DNA of 64,000 nucleotides, from contig CAYGWX010000007.1 in assembly GCA_964353855.1 (NCBI GenBank), positions 1-64,000 on the forward strand. Direction: 5' to 3'. Of the stretch, positions 42,953 through 53,628 are shown piece after piece. Position 1 is the stretch's first letter; each line of letters begins with the position of its first letter. A model generated the notes under the pieces. It searched no databases and was not told the origin of the DNA. It worked only from the letters and a program-made list of their open reading frames with translations. The translations under genes were made by a program, and so were the position numbers. Origin of the DNA: CAYGWX01 sp964353855 [NCBI: uncultured bacterium]. GTDB lineage: Bacteria > Edwardsbacteria > CAYGWX01.

Positions 42953-43900
42953 ATGAAGAAAGACCTGGTTTCAGTTGCCGACCTGTCCCGCGAGGAGATC
43001 CTCGACCTCTTCCGGTTCGCCAAAGAGATGAAGCGCAAATTCAAGGAGGGCAAGGGCGAGAAGCCGCTCGCAGACAAGACCCTGGCTATGATCTTCGAGA
43101 AGCCCTCCCTCCGGACCCGCGTGACTTTCGAGACCGGCATGACGCAACTCGGAGGGCACGCCATTTACCTGGCTCCGTCGGACATCGGGCTGGGCAAGCG
43201 CGAGAGCGTTCCGGATGTGGCTCAGAATCTCTCCCGCTGGGTGGATGGAATCATGGCCCGTACGTTCGCCCACCAGACCGTTGCGGACCTGGCCAAGCAT
43301 GCCACCGTACCGGTGATCAACGCCCTCTCGGACCTGGAGCATCCCTGCCAGATCCTGGCCGATTTCTTTACCATCTATGAGCGGCAGAAGCACCTGGACC
43401 GGATCAAGCTCGCCTACCTCGGCGACGGGAACAACGTCTGCAATTCCCTGCTCCTCGCCTCCGGCCTCCTCGGAACGCACATGACTGTGGCCTGTCCCCG
43501 GGGCTACGAGCCCTCCTCTGTGTTCTTCTCCCAAGCCACGGGCTTCGCCCGCGGGAGCCGCGCCCGCCTGGAGGTCCTGCGCGCTCCCGACGAAGCCGTC
43601 GAGGGAGCGGATGTGGTTTACACCGACGTTTGGGCCTCGATGGGCCAGGAGGCAGAGGCCGAGAAGCGCGCCAAGATCTTCGCCCGCTACCAGGTGAACG
43701 AGAAGCTCCTGTCTAATGCCAAGGAGGATGCGCTGGTGATGCACTGCCTCCCGGCCCATCGCGGGTCCGAGATCACCGACGAGGTCCTGGACGGTCCGAA
43801 CTCCATCGTCCTGGATGAGGCCGAAAACAGGCTTCACATCCAGAAGGCAATTATGGTAAAATTAATGGCAACCAAACCTGAAACAAGGAGTCTACCATGA
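42953..43900 (+). CDS. argF: Ornithine carbamoyltransferase
   Basis: OTC makes citrulline from ornithine and carbamoyl phosphate in arginine synthesis. The 315 residues have the carbamoyl-phosphate site FEKPSLRTRVTFE near residue 45-58 (S-L-R-T-R where S-T-R-T-R is common), MARTFAHQTV near 102, HPCQILADF near 130, the DVWASMGQE ornithine loop near 225 and MHCLPAHRG near 262. All residues expected in a catalytic OTC are present; SOTC/AOTC variants are not favoured by the HPCQ and SMG motifs. Start ATG 42953 follows GGAGGACGA. No other arginine gene is near. The stop overlaps the start of an extracellular FG-GAP gene by four bases. Confidence 0.93.
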   Translation: MKKDLVSVADLSREEILDLFRFAKEMKRKFKEGKGEKPLADKTLAMIFEKPSLRTRVTFETGMTQLGGHAIYLAPSDIGLGKRESVPDVAQNLSRWVDGIMARTFAHQTVADLAKHATVPVINALSDLEHPCQILADFFTIYERQKHLDRIKLAYLGDGNNVCNSLLLASGLLGTHMTVACPRGYEPSSVFFSQATGFARGSRARLEVLRAPDEAVEGADVVYTDVWASMGQEAEAEKRAKIFARYQVNEKLLSNAKEDALVMHCLPAHRGSEITDEVLDGPNSIVLDEAENRLHIQKAIMVKLMATKPETRSLP

Positions 43901-45606
43901 GGAAGATTTTCTCTTCTCTGCTGACCCTCGCCCTGGCCTCCGGGGCATATTCCGCCATCCCTCTTGTGACCACGCCGTCCTGGACATCCACGGACAGCGA
44001 CTACGGGACCGGAGGAGCTTTCGGGGACATCACCGGGGATGGCCGGATCGACCTCGCTGTGGGCAACGGGAACGACATGGAGAACGACTACAACAAGGTG
44101 TATGTGAACCGCAATGGGACCTTGGAGACAGTGGCAACCTGGTCTTCTGCGGATATCGGCCAGTACTCCCACGTCTCCCTCGGAGATATGAACAACGACG
44201 GGCGACTGGACCTGGCGGTATCCTTCCTGGGCATGGGCTCAACTAATGGGCCAGTTCGGATCTACCGCAATACAGGCAATTCCCTTGAAACTTCACCTGG
44301 CTGGCTTTCCACGGACCGTTACAATTCTTTCGACTGCGATTTCGGGGATGTGGACCTGGACGGCGACCTGGACCTCGCTGTAGCTGCCGGGGACGCTTAC
44401 ACCCCGGTTCGCTCACCAGCACGGATCTACCGCAATAACAACGGAGTCTTCGAAACCACCCCTTATTGGACTTCGATCGACTCTACCCCCGGGGATGGAA
44501 TCCGTTGGGCCGATCTGAACAACGACGGCTACCTCGACCTGGTCTACGGCCAGAGGCGGAGGATCCTGACTTTTATGAACGGTCCCTCTGGAGTGAGCCG
44601 GACGCCACGTCAGACCATCACTACTGGGGTGGGTTGGGTCCTCCGGGTGGCGGCCGGGGATGTGAACCGCGACGGCTTCCTCGATGTCGCCGCGGCCTCC
44701 AACGGCCAGATCGGGGACCCGGCCTCCTTCAAAGTCTTCTTCAATCGCGGGGGGACGTTGGAGACCACCGCTTCGTGGACCGGGAACTCCGGTACCGACA
44801 GCCAACATTCCTGCGTGGGATTCGGGGACGTGAACGGCGACGGTTATCCCGACCTCGCGGCGGGAAGCTGGGGATCCAGCGGAATCGGCAGCGGACGCTC
44901 CATCTATGTCTATGAAAACACCGCCGGAACCCTCTCCACGAACTACGGCTGGTCCTGGACCAACACCGCGTCCTTCGTGTCCGAGACCGTGGTCTGGGGA
45001 GATATCCGGGGAAACCATCTGGTCAATACGGCGGATACCGTGAGCGGAAACGGCTCGCGCAAACTCTGGTATCTTCGACACGCCCCGATTCAGTCCTTTA
45101 CCCAGGTCCTGGTCGGAGGAACACCCCTACCCCTCTCGGATTACTGTTACAGCCTGCTCTCCGGATGGGTCACTTTGAAGAACGCACCACCCAGCGGCAC
45201 CAACAACGTGGTGTTCCGCTACGTTTATTCTTATGCCCCGGACCTCGCGGTGATGAACTGGGCCGATAACGTGGGCAACTACGCGTTCCTGAACACCACG
45301 CCCTCCGGAACCGAGGAGCTGGCTGGAAACGGGAAATCGGGGGCAGGCAATGGGAGCCTATCTATCTCTCCCAATCCGTTCCAGGAGACTGCCCGTATCA
45401 GCTACAACCTAAGCAAGGCTTCGCCGGTCTCCCTGAAGGCCTACGATCTCTCTGGACGGCTTGTGGAGACCCTGGTTCACGGCGACCAGGCGGCCGGCCG
45501 GCACGAGGTCTCCTGGAACGCCAAGGACCTCCCGGCGGGGGTTTACCTGCTCAGGCTTGAGGCCGGAGGAGAAAGCCACTTATCGAGAATCGTCCGGGTG
45601 AGGTAA
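43897..45606 (+). CDS. Secreted FG-GAP/VCBS-repeat protein with C-terminal sorting domain
   Basis: The 569 residues start with a signal peptide ending GAYSA. Six FG-GAP/VCBS repeats follow, each with a calcium-binding loop: GDITGDGRIDLAVGNG, GDMNNDGRLDLAV, GDVDLDGDLDLAV, ADLNNDGYLDLVYG, GDVNRDGFLDVAAAS and GDVNGDGYPDLAAGS. They should fold as a propeller. The tail is the sorting domain: ISPNPFQETARISYNLSKAS, LKAYDLSGRLVETLVHG, PAGVYLLRLEA and IVRVR. ATG 43897 has AAGGAG seven bases upstream, inside the end of argF, and overlaps the argF stop (ATGA). Confidence 0.9.
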   Translation: MRKIFSSLLTLALASGAYSAIPLVTTPSWTSTDSDYGTGGAFGDITGDGRIDLAVGNGNDMENDYNKVYVNRNGTLETVATWSSADIGQYSHVSLGDMNNDGRLDLAVSFLGMGSTNGPVRIYRNTGNSLETSPGWLSTDRYNSFDCDFGDVDLDGDLDLAVAAGDAYTPVRSPARIYRNNNGVFETTPYWTSIDSTPGDGIRWADLNNDGYLDLVYGQRRRILTFMNGPSGVSRTPRQTITTGVGWVLRVAAGDVNRDGFLDVAAASNGQIGDPASFKVFFNRGGTLETTASWTGNSGTDSQHSCVGFGDVNGDGYPDLAAGSWGSSGIGSGRSIYVYENTAGTLSTNYGWSWTNTASFVSETVVWGDIRGNHLVNTADTVSGNGSRKLWYLRHAPIQSFTQVLVGGTPLPLSDYCYSLLSGWVTLKNAPPSGTNNVVFRYVYSYAPDLAVMNWADNVGNYAFLNTTPSGTEELAGNGKSGAGNGSLSISPNPFQETARISYNLSKASPVSLKAYDLSGRLVETLVHGDQAAGRHEVSWNAKDLPAGVYLLRLEAGGESHLSRIVRVR

Positions 45607-45625
45607 CGAACTTCCCAAGAGGTCA

Positions 45626-47930
<2,305 letters not shown>

Positions 47931-47954
47931 ATCCACGCTTGTCTTTTCATTTCG

Positions 47955-47990
47955 AGCCCCAGCTGAAAGGCTGGGGCTTTCCTTTTTCCC
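47955..47990 (+). terminator. Terminator after guaB
   Basis: AGCCCCAG/CTGGGGCT around CTGAAAGG (47955-47978) followed by TTCCTTTTTCCC. Confidence 0.88.
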
Positions 47991-48267
47991 TATAAGCGTG
48001 AACCATTCCAAGGTCTTAGCACCACTTCCCGCCAATCTCTCGCCCTGTTCCGGCCAATTTCCCATTATGTTCCCACTATGTTCCCGCTATGTTCCCGCCA
48101 TGTTCTCGCTATGTTCTCGCTATGTTCTCGCCGTGTTCCCGCCGTGTTCTCGCCGTGTTCTCGCTATCTTCCCGCTAATTGTTCTGGCACCAATAGAGTA
48201 CCGATGGAGATCTCAGGCTGCAGTCTGTTAAATAAAGTAACCTATTGGTAAAAAAGGAGTTAAAATA
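47991..48267. other. Convergent intergenic region filled by an 11-bp array
   Basis: No gene supported. More than half of it is the 154-bp array at 48025-48178. It lies between the terminator of the plus-strand guaB run and the terminator of the minus-strand YCF48-like gene, outside both predicted transcripts. Confidence 0.75.
48025..48178. repeat. Tandem array of fourteen 11-bp units, GTTCYCGCYRT
   Basis: Fourteen uninterrupted units run from 48025 to 48178 with no indel. The inner ones are GTTCCCACTAT, GTTCCCGCTAT, GTTCCCGCCAT, GTTCTCGCTAT (twice), GTTCTCGCCGT, GTTCCCGCCGT, GTTCTCGCCGT and GTTCTCGCTAT. The outer ones (CTTCCCGCCAA, TCTCTCGCCCT, GTTCCGGCCAA, TTTCCCATTAT, CTTCCCGCTAA) are decayed. 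Changes are nearly all transitions, and edge units are more diverged than the centre, as expected when units spread by copying within the array. The reverse complement of the array at 35.9 kb has almost the same unit. Confidence 0.9.
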
Positions 48268-48296
48268 AACAGAGGCAGCATCACACCGCCTCTGTT
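48257..48296 (-). terminator. Terminator of the YCF48-like gene
   Basis: AACAGAGGC/GCCTCTGTT (48268-48296) followed on the minus strand by TATTTTAACT. Confidence 0.75.
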
Positions 48297-48319
48297 AAGG
48301 TTCAAGGAAGAAGCAAGGA

Positions 48320-50470
48320 CTATCTTAACTTAATAATCCTCAATGGCTTAGCATCCTTCCCCTCGGGTCTGAGAAAGTAAACCCCGGCCGCCATCCCCTC
48401 CCCGACCCGGTCGCCCCGGTATTTACCCACCAGCCTGCCGGAGATGTCGTAGAGCACAAAGCGTTCGGTGGAGTGGCCGGGGATAGAGGTGAAGGAGGTA
48501 AAGGGGTTGGGGGTTGACTTAATTGCGTGTTCTGACCTCTGACCTCTAACCTCTGCTTTTTCTTCTTCTACCCAGACTCCTCCACCATCGGTAGTCTTTA
48601 TGATCGTACCGTAGTATCCAACAGCATAGCCGGTCAGCGAATTTATCGGGAAATCAACGGACATAAGGTGGTTATCTGTGCATGAAAGCTGGTTGGCCCA
48701 AGTATTGCCCCCATCCGTGGTCTTCAGGGTGATGCCACCGATCCCCACGGAATAACCCGTCTGAGCATCCGCAGGAAAATCTATGGAAATCAAATCCCAG
48801 ATGTCCGAGGAGGTTTGGATAACCCAGGACTCGCCCCCATCTGTGGTCTTCAGGACGGTCCTCATTTCCCCTGAAATATAGCCGGTGGTCGCATCCGAAG
48901 GGAATGAGACACCATGAAGAAACCTGGATGTCGGCGAAGGTTTGGACACCCAGCTGGCACCCCCATTCGTGGTCTTAAAGATTGTCCCTCCATTACCAAC
49001 CACATAACCGGTCTGGTCATTCGCCGGAAAGCAGATGGAAGAGAGCCAGTTCCCTGTCGAGGGCAGGGCAAACCAACTCCCCCCGCCGTCCGTAGTCTTC
49101 AAGATGGTCCCGAACTGGCCCGCAGCATAGCCGGTCTGGGAAACCAAAGGGAATTGGATAGCGTAAAGGTCATAGGGCGTTCCAGAAACCTGGCTCATCC
49201 AGCTCCCGCCCCCGTCGGTCGTCTTGGCGATGTAACCGGCGTATCCGGCGAGGTAACCCGTGACGGGATTCTCCGGAAAGTTGATCGAGCGTACTGTTTG
49301 GGGAAGGCTCGCTGACTGAATCGCCCAGTTCGAACCGCTGTTTGTTGTCTTCATGATAACCCCAGGCCCCATATCACTGCCCACGGCATAACCGGTGACG
49401 GCATCCACTGGGAAATGAACCGAATAAAAGTCAAAGTCCGGTCCCCGGGTCAGGTTCGACCACGTGGTCCCGCCGTCCGTGGTCTTGAACACAGCCCCAC
49501 CGGACCCCGCGGCGTAGCCCGTAGAAGCATCCACAGGGAAGTGAACGGTATAAAGAAAACGGGAGGTATCCGGGATCTGGCAGGACCAGTTCCGCCCGCC
49601 ATCGGTCGTCCTCAGGATAACCCCCAACATCCCTACAGCGAAACCGGTCTGGTCGTCCACTGGAAAATCAACGGCCCTAAGGGGAAACGGTGTGCCTGAG
49701 TTTTGAGGCGTCCACAAAGCACCACCATCGGTGGTCTTTAGAATAGTATCGCTCTGACCTATAACATAGCCGGTTTGGGCATTCAGGGGGAAGCAGACAG
49801 CTCGAAGATCTCTGGAAATGCCCGGATCCTGGCTTACCCACGTCACCCCACCCGTTGTTGTTTTCATAATAATACCTTGGCTGCCATTAAACCCAACAAC
49901 ATAGCCGGTGTCAGCATTTAAAGGGAATTGTACAGAAGAAAGACAGCCCAAGGTATCGCTGTTTAGGGTTATCCAAGTTGTGCCTCCATTAGTGGTTTTT
50001 ATTATAGTACTGTAACTACCAACAGCGTAACCCGTTATAACATCTGCCGGGAAATGGACGGACCATAACCGTCGTCTTGTACCCGAGGTCTGGCTTGACC
50101 ACGACATCCCTCCGTCTGTGGTCTTTAATACTGTACCTGTGTCGCCAACAGCATAACCGGTTTGAGCATCAATTGGGAAATGGACCGACCCAAGAATGTT
50201 CGTTGTGCCCGAGGGCTGGAACGACCAGGTCACTCCTCCATCCGTAGTCTTCATGATAGTCCCGTGACTCCCGACGGCGTAGCCAGTAGACTGATCGAGA
50301 AAACAAACCGACCCAAGCAAATTCCCCGTGGGCAGGGGGTTCTGCCAGAACCAGCCGGCGTGAACGGTGGCGGGGGAGCAGAGGAGCAGGGGGGCAAGGG
50401 AGAGAAGAGACAACGTAAGGCGTAAGGCGTGAGGCGTGAGGCGGAAAGACAAAGGAATGAACGACTTCAT
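48320..50470 (-). CDS. Secreted YCF48/BNR-like repeat protein with C-terminal sorting domain
   Basis: The 716 residues begin with a signal peptide ending TVHA. Fourteen repeats of about 42-45 residues follow, with the pattern GYAVG..GTI.KTTDGG..W......T...L..V.FP.D..T. The KTTDGG..W motif is the YCF48/BNR (Asp-box) signature and should build one or two beta-propellers. A short linker (EEEKAEVRGQRSE) leads to the sorting tail STPNPFTSF, FVLYDISGRLVG, AAGVYFLR and IIKLR, closely like the partial protein at the window's left edge. Start ATG 50470 follows GGGGGAGGATTACC. Plant and cyanobacterial YCF48 help photosystem assembly; bacterial surface versions like this one have no assigned role. Confidence 0.88.
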   Translation of the reverse strand: MKSFIPLSFRLTPHALRLTLSLLSLAPLLLCSPATVHAGWFWQNPLPTGNLLGSVCFLDQSTGYAVGSHGTIMKTTDGGVTWSFQPSGTTNILGSVHFPIDAQTGYAVGDTGTVLKTTDGGMSWSSQTSGTRRRLWSVHFPADVITGYAVGSYSTIIKTTNGGTTWITLNSDTLGCLSSVQFPLNADTGYVVGFNGSQGIIMKTTTGGVTWVSQDPGISRDLRAVCFPLNAQTGYVIGQSDTILKTTDGGALWTPQNSGTPFPLRAVDFPVDDQTGFAVGMLGVILRTTDGGRNWSCQIPDTSRFLYTVHFPVDASTGYAAGSGGAVFKTTDGGTTWSNLTRGPDFDFYSVHFPVDAVTGYAVGSDMGPGVIMKTTNSGSNWAIQSASLPQTVRSINFPENPVTGYLAGYAGYIAKTTDGGGSWMSQVSGTPYDLYAIQFPLVSQTGYAAGQFGTILKTTDGGGSWFALPSTGNWLSSICFPANDQTGYVVGNGGTIFKTTNGGASWVSKPSPTSRFLHGVSFPSDATTGYISGEMRTVLKTTDGGESWVIQTSSDIWDLISIDFPADAQTGYSVGIGGITLKTTDGGNTWANQLSCTDNHLMSVDFPINSLTGYAVGYYGTIIKTTDGGGVWVEEEKAEVRGQRSEHAIKSTPNPFTSFTSIPGHSTERFVLYDISGRLVGKYRGDRVGEGMAAGVYFLRPEGKDAKPLRIIKLR

Positions 50471-50510
50471 GGTAATCCTCCCCCGTTAGAGGTTAACCCG
50501 ACAAAGGTAA

Positions 50511-50537
50511 AGGAGGGCTCTTTCGGGGAGCCCTCCT
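50511..50537 (-). terminator. Terminator of the lamin-tail gene
   Basis: AGGAGGGCTC/GAGCCCTCCT around TTTCGGG (50511-50537), followed on the minus strand by TTACCTTTG. Confidence 0.7.
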
Positions 50538-50567
50538 TATTGAATTCTCGCTCTCCCGGAGCCTAAC

Positions 50568-51254
50568 CTACATGAACATCTGGTGCCACTTCTCGGAATA
50601 CAGCGCCTTGATCTTCCCCCAGGTCGTCGGCGCGATCTGCCCGGTTCCGGGCGGAGGGTTTCCCTCCCCAGGCGTGGCCTTGGTGAAATCCTTCCAGTCT
50701 CCCACCGCCCCTGAGCCCGCGCCATCCGGATAACGCCCCAGGACATGCGTCGGGCCCACGATCGCCACCCCGGGGTTCCAGGAAATCAAGGAGATGTTCA
50801 TCCAGGACGGGTCCACGTTCCCCCAGTTCAGCTTGTCCACCACAGCCCCGGAGCCGTCCTTCAAGCACAGCAGGTCGCCCACATGGGCCTGGTCAAAATA
50901 GCCGTCCTGGAGCCCGCTCCCGATCGTCCCGTCCGGAAGCGAAACCAGGGTGCCGGTGAATGTCGTGTTGTTCTGACGGAAGGCCGGCTCATTGGCCGCC
51001 ACGACCACGAAACCCTTGGCCGGGAGCGTAACGGTCGGAAGGACATCGCTCCCGTCGCGGTTCCAGACAGTCCAGCCGTCCAGGGTCACGGGACTCGCGG
51101 AACTGTTGTAAATCTCGAACCACTGGTAGGCCGTCTTGTTCACGGACTGCCGGGGATTGGCCTGCACCTCGTTCACGGTGATGGCACCGGCCATCGCCAA
51201 GCCCGGAAGCAGAAGAAGCACAAGCAAAGACGAAAGCATTAATTTATGGCTCAT
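50568..51254 (-). CDS. Secreted lamin-tail-domain protein
   Basis: I use the second ATG (51254), which has GGGAGGG at the proper distance; the first, six bases upstream, is too close to it. The 228 residues have a signal peptide ending AMAG and then one lamin-tail (LTD) Ig-like domain: ITVNEVQANP, YQWFEIYNSSASPVTLDGWTVWNRDG (split YQWFEIYNSSASP and VTLDGWTVWNRDG), LPAKGFVVVAAN and GAVVDKLNWGN. LTD proteins of this type are extracellular and often accompany nucleases, but there is no nuclease here. It has no sorting tail, unlike its neighbours. A consensus promoter lies just upstream and a terminator follows. Confidence 0.85.
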   Translation of the reverse strand: MSHKLMLSSLLVLLLLPGLAMAGAITVNEVQANPRQSVNKTAYQWFEIYNSSASPVTLDGWTVWNRDGSDVLPTVTLPAKGFVVVAANEPAFRQNNTTFTGTLVSLPDGTIGSGLQDGYFDQAHVGDLLCLKDGSGAVVDKLNWGNVDPSWMNISLISWNPGVAIVGPTHVLGRYPDGAGSGAVGDWKDFTKATPGEGNPPPGTGQIAPTTWGKIKALYSEKWHQMFM

Positions 51255-51303
51255 AGGCATCCCTCCCTAATCCACTTTGGAAAACCCTTTTTACACACTT
51301 AAT

Positions 51304-51332
51304 ATGATACCAAAAAACCCCGGGTTTGTCAA
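51304..51332 (-). promoter_or_regulatory. Promoter of the lamin-tail gene
   Basis: The minus strand has TTGACA (51327-51332), a 17-bp spacer and TATCAT (51304-51309). Confidence 0.72.
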
Positions 51333-51382
51333 GGGGGTCTGCAAAAATATTTTAAAATATTGATTTTGGATTGCCGAAACGT

Positions 51383-52315
51383 CTAATGGGGGTTCGCCTC
51401 CAGGAACCGCTCAGCATCTATAGCCGCCATGCACCCGGTCCCGGCCGCGCTCACCGCCTGGCGGTAGACCCAGTCCTGCACATCCCCGCAGGCGAAGACG
51501 CCAGGGACCGAAGTCTTGGTCCCGTCGCGGGTCAGGAGGTAGCCCGTCTCGTTCATCGCCAGCTGACCCTTGAAGATCGCGGAGTTCGGCTCGTGCCCGA
51601 TGGCCATGAACACCCCCTGGCAGGGGTGCTCCGCGACTGCGCCGGTCTTCACGTTCCGGAGCATCACCCCACGCACCCCTTCCTCTGGCGTGCCCAGGAT
51701 CTCCGCGATGGTCGAATCCCAGGCAAAGGATATCTTGGGATTGGCGAAGGCCCGGTCCTGCATCGCCTTGGAGGCGCGGAGCTTGTCCCGCCGGTGCACC
51801 ACTGTCAGCTTGGAGGCGAAATGGGTCAGATAGGTTGCCTCCTCCAGGGCCGTGTCCCCGCCCCCGACCACGACCAGCTCCTTGCCTTTGAAGAAGAACC
51901 CGTCGCAGGTCGCGCAGGCCGAGACCCCGCGGCCCATCAACCGCTTCTCGGACTCCAGGCCCAGCCACTTGGCTTTGGCCCCGGTGGCGATGATCAGGGT
52001 TTCGGAGGAGATCTCCTCGCCCTCGGCATCGAGCTTAAAGGGCCGCCGGGACAGGTCCGCCCGGCCCGCCTCGCGCTGCAGGAACTCAGTCCCGAACCGC
52101 TCGGCCTGACGCTTCATGATGGCCATCAGCTCCGGGCCCGGGATGCCGTGCTCGAAACCCGGAAAGTTCTCCACCTCGGTCGTGATGGTCAGCTGGCCCC
52201 CGGGCTGGACGCCTTCCAGGACCAGGGGCCCGAGGTTCGCTCTCGCCGCGTAGATCGCCGCGGTCAGCCCGGCCGGGCCGGAACCTAAGATAATGACCTT
52301 GTGATGCCTGGCCAC
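51383..52315 (-). CDS. trxB: Thioredoxin reductase
   Basis: TrxB passes electrons from NADPH through FAD and a disulfide to thioredoxin. The 310 residues show the FAD loop [16 protein letters not shown] near 11-26, the redox motif CATCDG near 133-138 (CxxC), the NADPH loop [15 protein letters not shown] near 151-165 and the FAD-closing [10 protein letters not shown] near 273-282. GTG at 52315 follows AAGGAGGG. It is monocistronic with its own promoter. Thioredoxin itself is not in the window. Confidence 0.95.
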   Translation of the reverse strand: MARHHKVIILGSGPAGLTAAIYAARANLGPLVLEGVQPGGQLTITTEVENFPGFEHGIPGPELMAIMKRQAERFGTEFLQREAGRADLSRRPFKLDAEGEEISSETLIIATGAKAKWLGLESEKRLMGRGVSACATCDGFFFKGKELVVVGGGDTALEEATYLTHFASKLTVVHRRDKLRASKAMQDRAFANPKISFAWDSTIAEILGTPEEGVRGVMLRNVKTGAVAEHPCQGVFMAIGHEPNSAIFKGQLAMNETGYLLTRDGTKTSVPGVFACGDVQDWVYRQAVSAAGTGCMAAIDAERFLEANPH

Positions 52316-52364
52316 GAACCCTCCTTCAACAAATCAGTGTAAAAACCCTTGCCCTGATTGCCCC

Positions 52365-52394
52365 AGTATACCATATCCTTTTCCGAGGCTTCAA
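52365..52394 (-). promoter_or_regulatory. Promoter of trxB
   Basis: The minus strand has TTGAAG (52389-52394), an 18-bp spacer and TATACT (52365-52370), about 40 bp before the GTG. Confidence 0.6.
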
Positions 52395-52411
52395 GGATGG
52401 ATCCGGATGCT

Positions 52412-52437
52412 AAAAAGGCGGCCTGAAAAAGACCGCC
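52412..52437 (-). terminator. Terminator of the 52462-53028 gene
   Basis: GGCGG/CCGCC pairing around a T-rich loop (52417-52437), with TTTTT immediately after it on the minus strand (52412-52416). Confidence 0.7.
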
Positions 52438-52461
52438 GGGATGAAGACTCTCCAGTCCATT

Positions 52462-53028
52462 TTAAAGCTCCAGCTTCAAATCCTCGTAGCCCGTGGCCTG
52501 AGCCATGGCATTCACGAAGGCCAGGGCGCAGGCCCCCAGGAAGGGTCCCATGTCCGCCCCCTCCCCGTCCGGGGCCACGATCTCGGAAGAGGTCTCGTAC
52601 TGGTGCTCCTCGCACTCCCAGACCTTGCAGGTCACGCGCCAGCGCACCCGGCCGCAGGACAGCTTCTCCGGCTCGGCCTGGACGATCTCCGCAGGGAACT
52701 CGAAGAGCTCGGACAGGAGCCAAGCCCAGGCCAGGTGTCTGAGCCACCGGGGCGTCCCTTCCTGGAACTCGATGGAGGCCTTGACCGCCTGCCAGACCTT
52801 CTGCTCCCGCTTTTTGACCTCGGCGTCGGCCTGGGCCAGCTGAGGGGATTTCTTGAACCCTCCCTCCTTGTCCCCGGGCTCGCCCTCGGCCTCCCAGATC
52901 ATGTTCGCCGCATCCTGGGCCTTCCACAGGACCTCCGCCTGCTGGCGCAGGTAGCCCATGGGCACGCCCACCAGGGTCTGCCCCAACAGGGGAAGGAACA
53001 TCTGGAAACCGAGGTTTTCTCCTGACAT
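52462..53028 (-). CDS. Unrecognised 188-residue cytoplasmic protein
   Basis: I do not recognise a family. Start ATG 53028 follows GCAGGAGAGACG, and a terminator follows the stop, so it is a convincing single gene. The sequence is mostly helical and charged: a first helix pair (about 10-45, GQTLVGVPMGYLRQQAEVLW), a central charged helix (about 65-85, AQADAEVKKREQKVWQAVKA), a Trp-rich segment (about 90-105, PRWLRHLAWAWLLSELFEF), then a beta part with CGRVRWRVTCKVWEC near 130-145. Three cysteines are spaced C-x9-C-x4-C. There is no signal peptide or membrane helix. Composition matches the genome average. Confidence 0.7.
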   Translation of the reverse strand: MSGENLGFQMFLPLLGQTLVGVPMGYLRQQAEVLWKAQDAANMIWEAEGEPGDKEGGFKKSPQLAQADAEVKKREQKVWQAVKASIEFQEGTPRWLRHLAWAWLLSELFEFPAEIVQAEPEKLSCGRVRWRVTCKVWECEEHQYETSSEIVAPDGEGADMGPFLGACALAFVNAMAQATGYEDLKLEL

Positions 53029-53099
53029 CGTCTCTCCTGCTCCGCGTGGATCCTTTAAGAATAGTTTAATCCAGAGCCCGGGGAAAAGTCAAGGGGGCC

Positions 53100-53125
53100 G
53101 GGGGCATCCCGAACGGGATGCCCCC
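53100..53125 (-). terminator. Stem-loop after the 53139-53522 gene
   Basis: GGGGGCATCCC/GGGATGCCCCC around GAAC. It is a perfect 11-bp stem with a poor T-tract on the minus strand. Confidence 0.6.
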
Positions 53126-53138
53126 TAAGCCACCCCGC

Positions 53139-53522
53139 TCAGGTTTGCGGAGGGGAGGATATCCGCTTGATGTCCTCCAGGATCTGGTCCAGTTCCTCGC
53201 TGGTGAGCTTGCCGTCCTGCATCGCGTTTCCAATCCCGCTCCCGACCGGACCCAGGGCCTCGGGCTTCACCTTGCCCTCCTTCATCCCCTGCTCCAGGCC
53301 TTTGAAGGTTTCCTCGACCTTTCCCCGATCATAATCCGCGGGCAGGTTCTTCTCGATCTGCCCCTTGAGGGCTTTCAAAGCCACACCGGTAGCCAATTCC
53401 TTGCCATGGCTTTGAATGTACCTATAACCGAAGTAGGTCCCTACGCAGGCCAGAAGTACGACGACCAGAAAAACTATCAGGATCCACTTCCATACCCCTC
53501 CCCGATCACTTCTCATCAACAT
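53139..53522 (-). CDS. Small single-pass membrane protein of unknown function
   Basis: The 127 residues from ATG 53522 (AAAGGAG four bases upstream) have one membrane helix near residues 12-32 (VWKWILIVFLVVVLLACVG) preceded by arginine, so the C-terminal part should face outside the cytoplasm. That part is helical and charged, with LKALKGQIEKNLPADYDRGK and MQDGKLTSEELDQILEDIK, the latter resembling an EF-hand-like turn (DGKLTSEE) that may bind metal. The family is not recognised. It is divergent from the MATE exporter gene with about 100 bp between them. Confidence 0.7.
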   Translation of the reverse strand: MLMRSDRGGVWKWILIVFLVVVLLACVGTYFGYRYIQSHGKELATGVALKALKGQIEKNLPADYDRGKVEETFKGLEQGMKEGKVKPEALGPVGSGIGNAMQDGKLTSEELDQILEDIKRISSPPQT

Positions 53523-53628
53523 GGTTCTCCTTTCGTTTAATGTTTTCCCGCTCTTACGCCTCACGTCTCACCCCCGGCGACAGACCCGACCCTTGCCCCT
53601 TCCTCCAGGTTTGTGTTAATCTATTAGG

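Noticed and set aside
48025-48178. CRISPR array
   Set aside because: The units are contiguous 11-mers with no spacers, and no cas gene is in the window. The same holds for the other three arrays.
47998-48231. 77-codon frame across the 48-kb array
   Set aside because: The 11-bp unit shifts frame each copy, so the peptide is a by-product of the repeat; no start signal.
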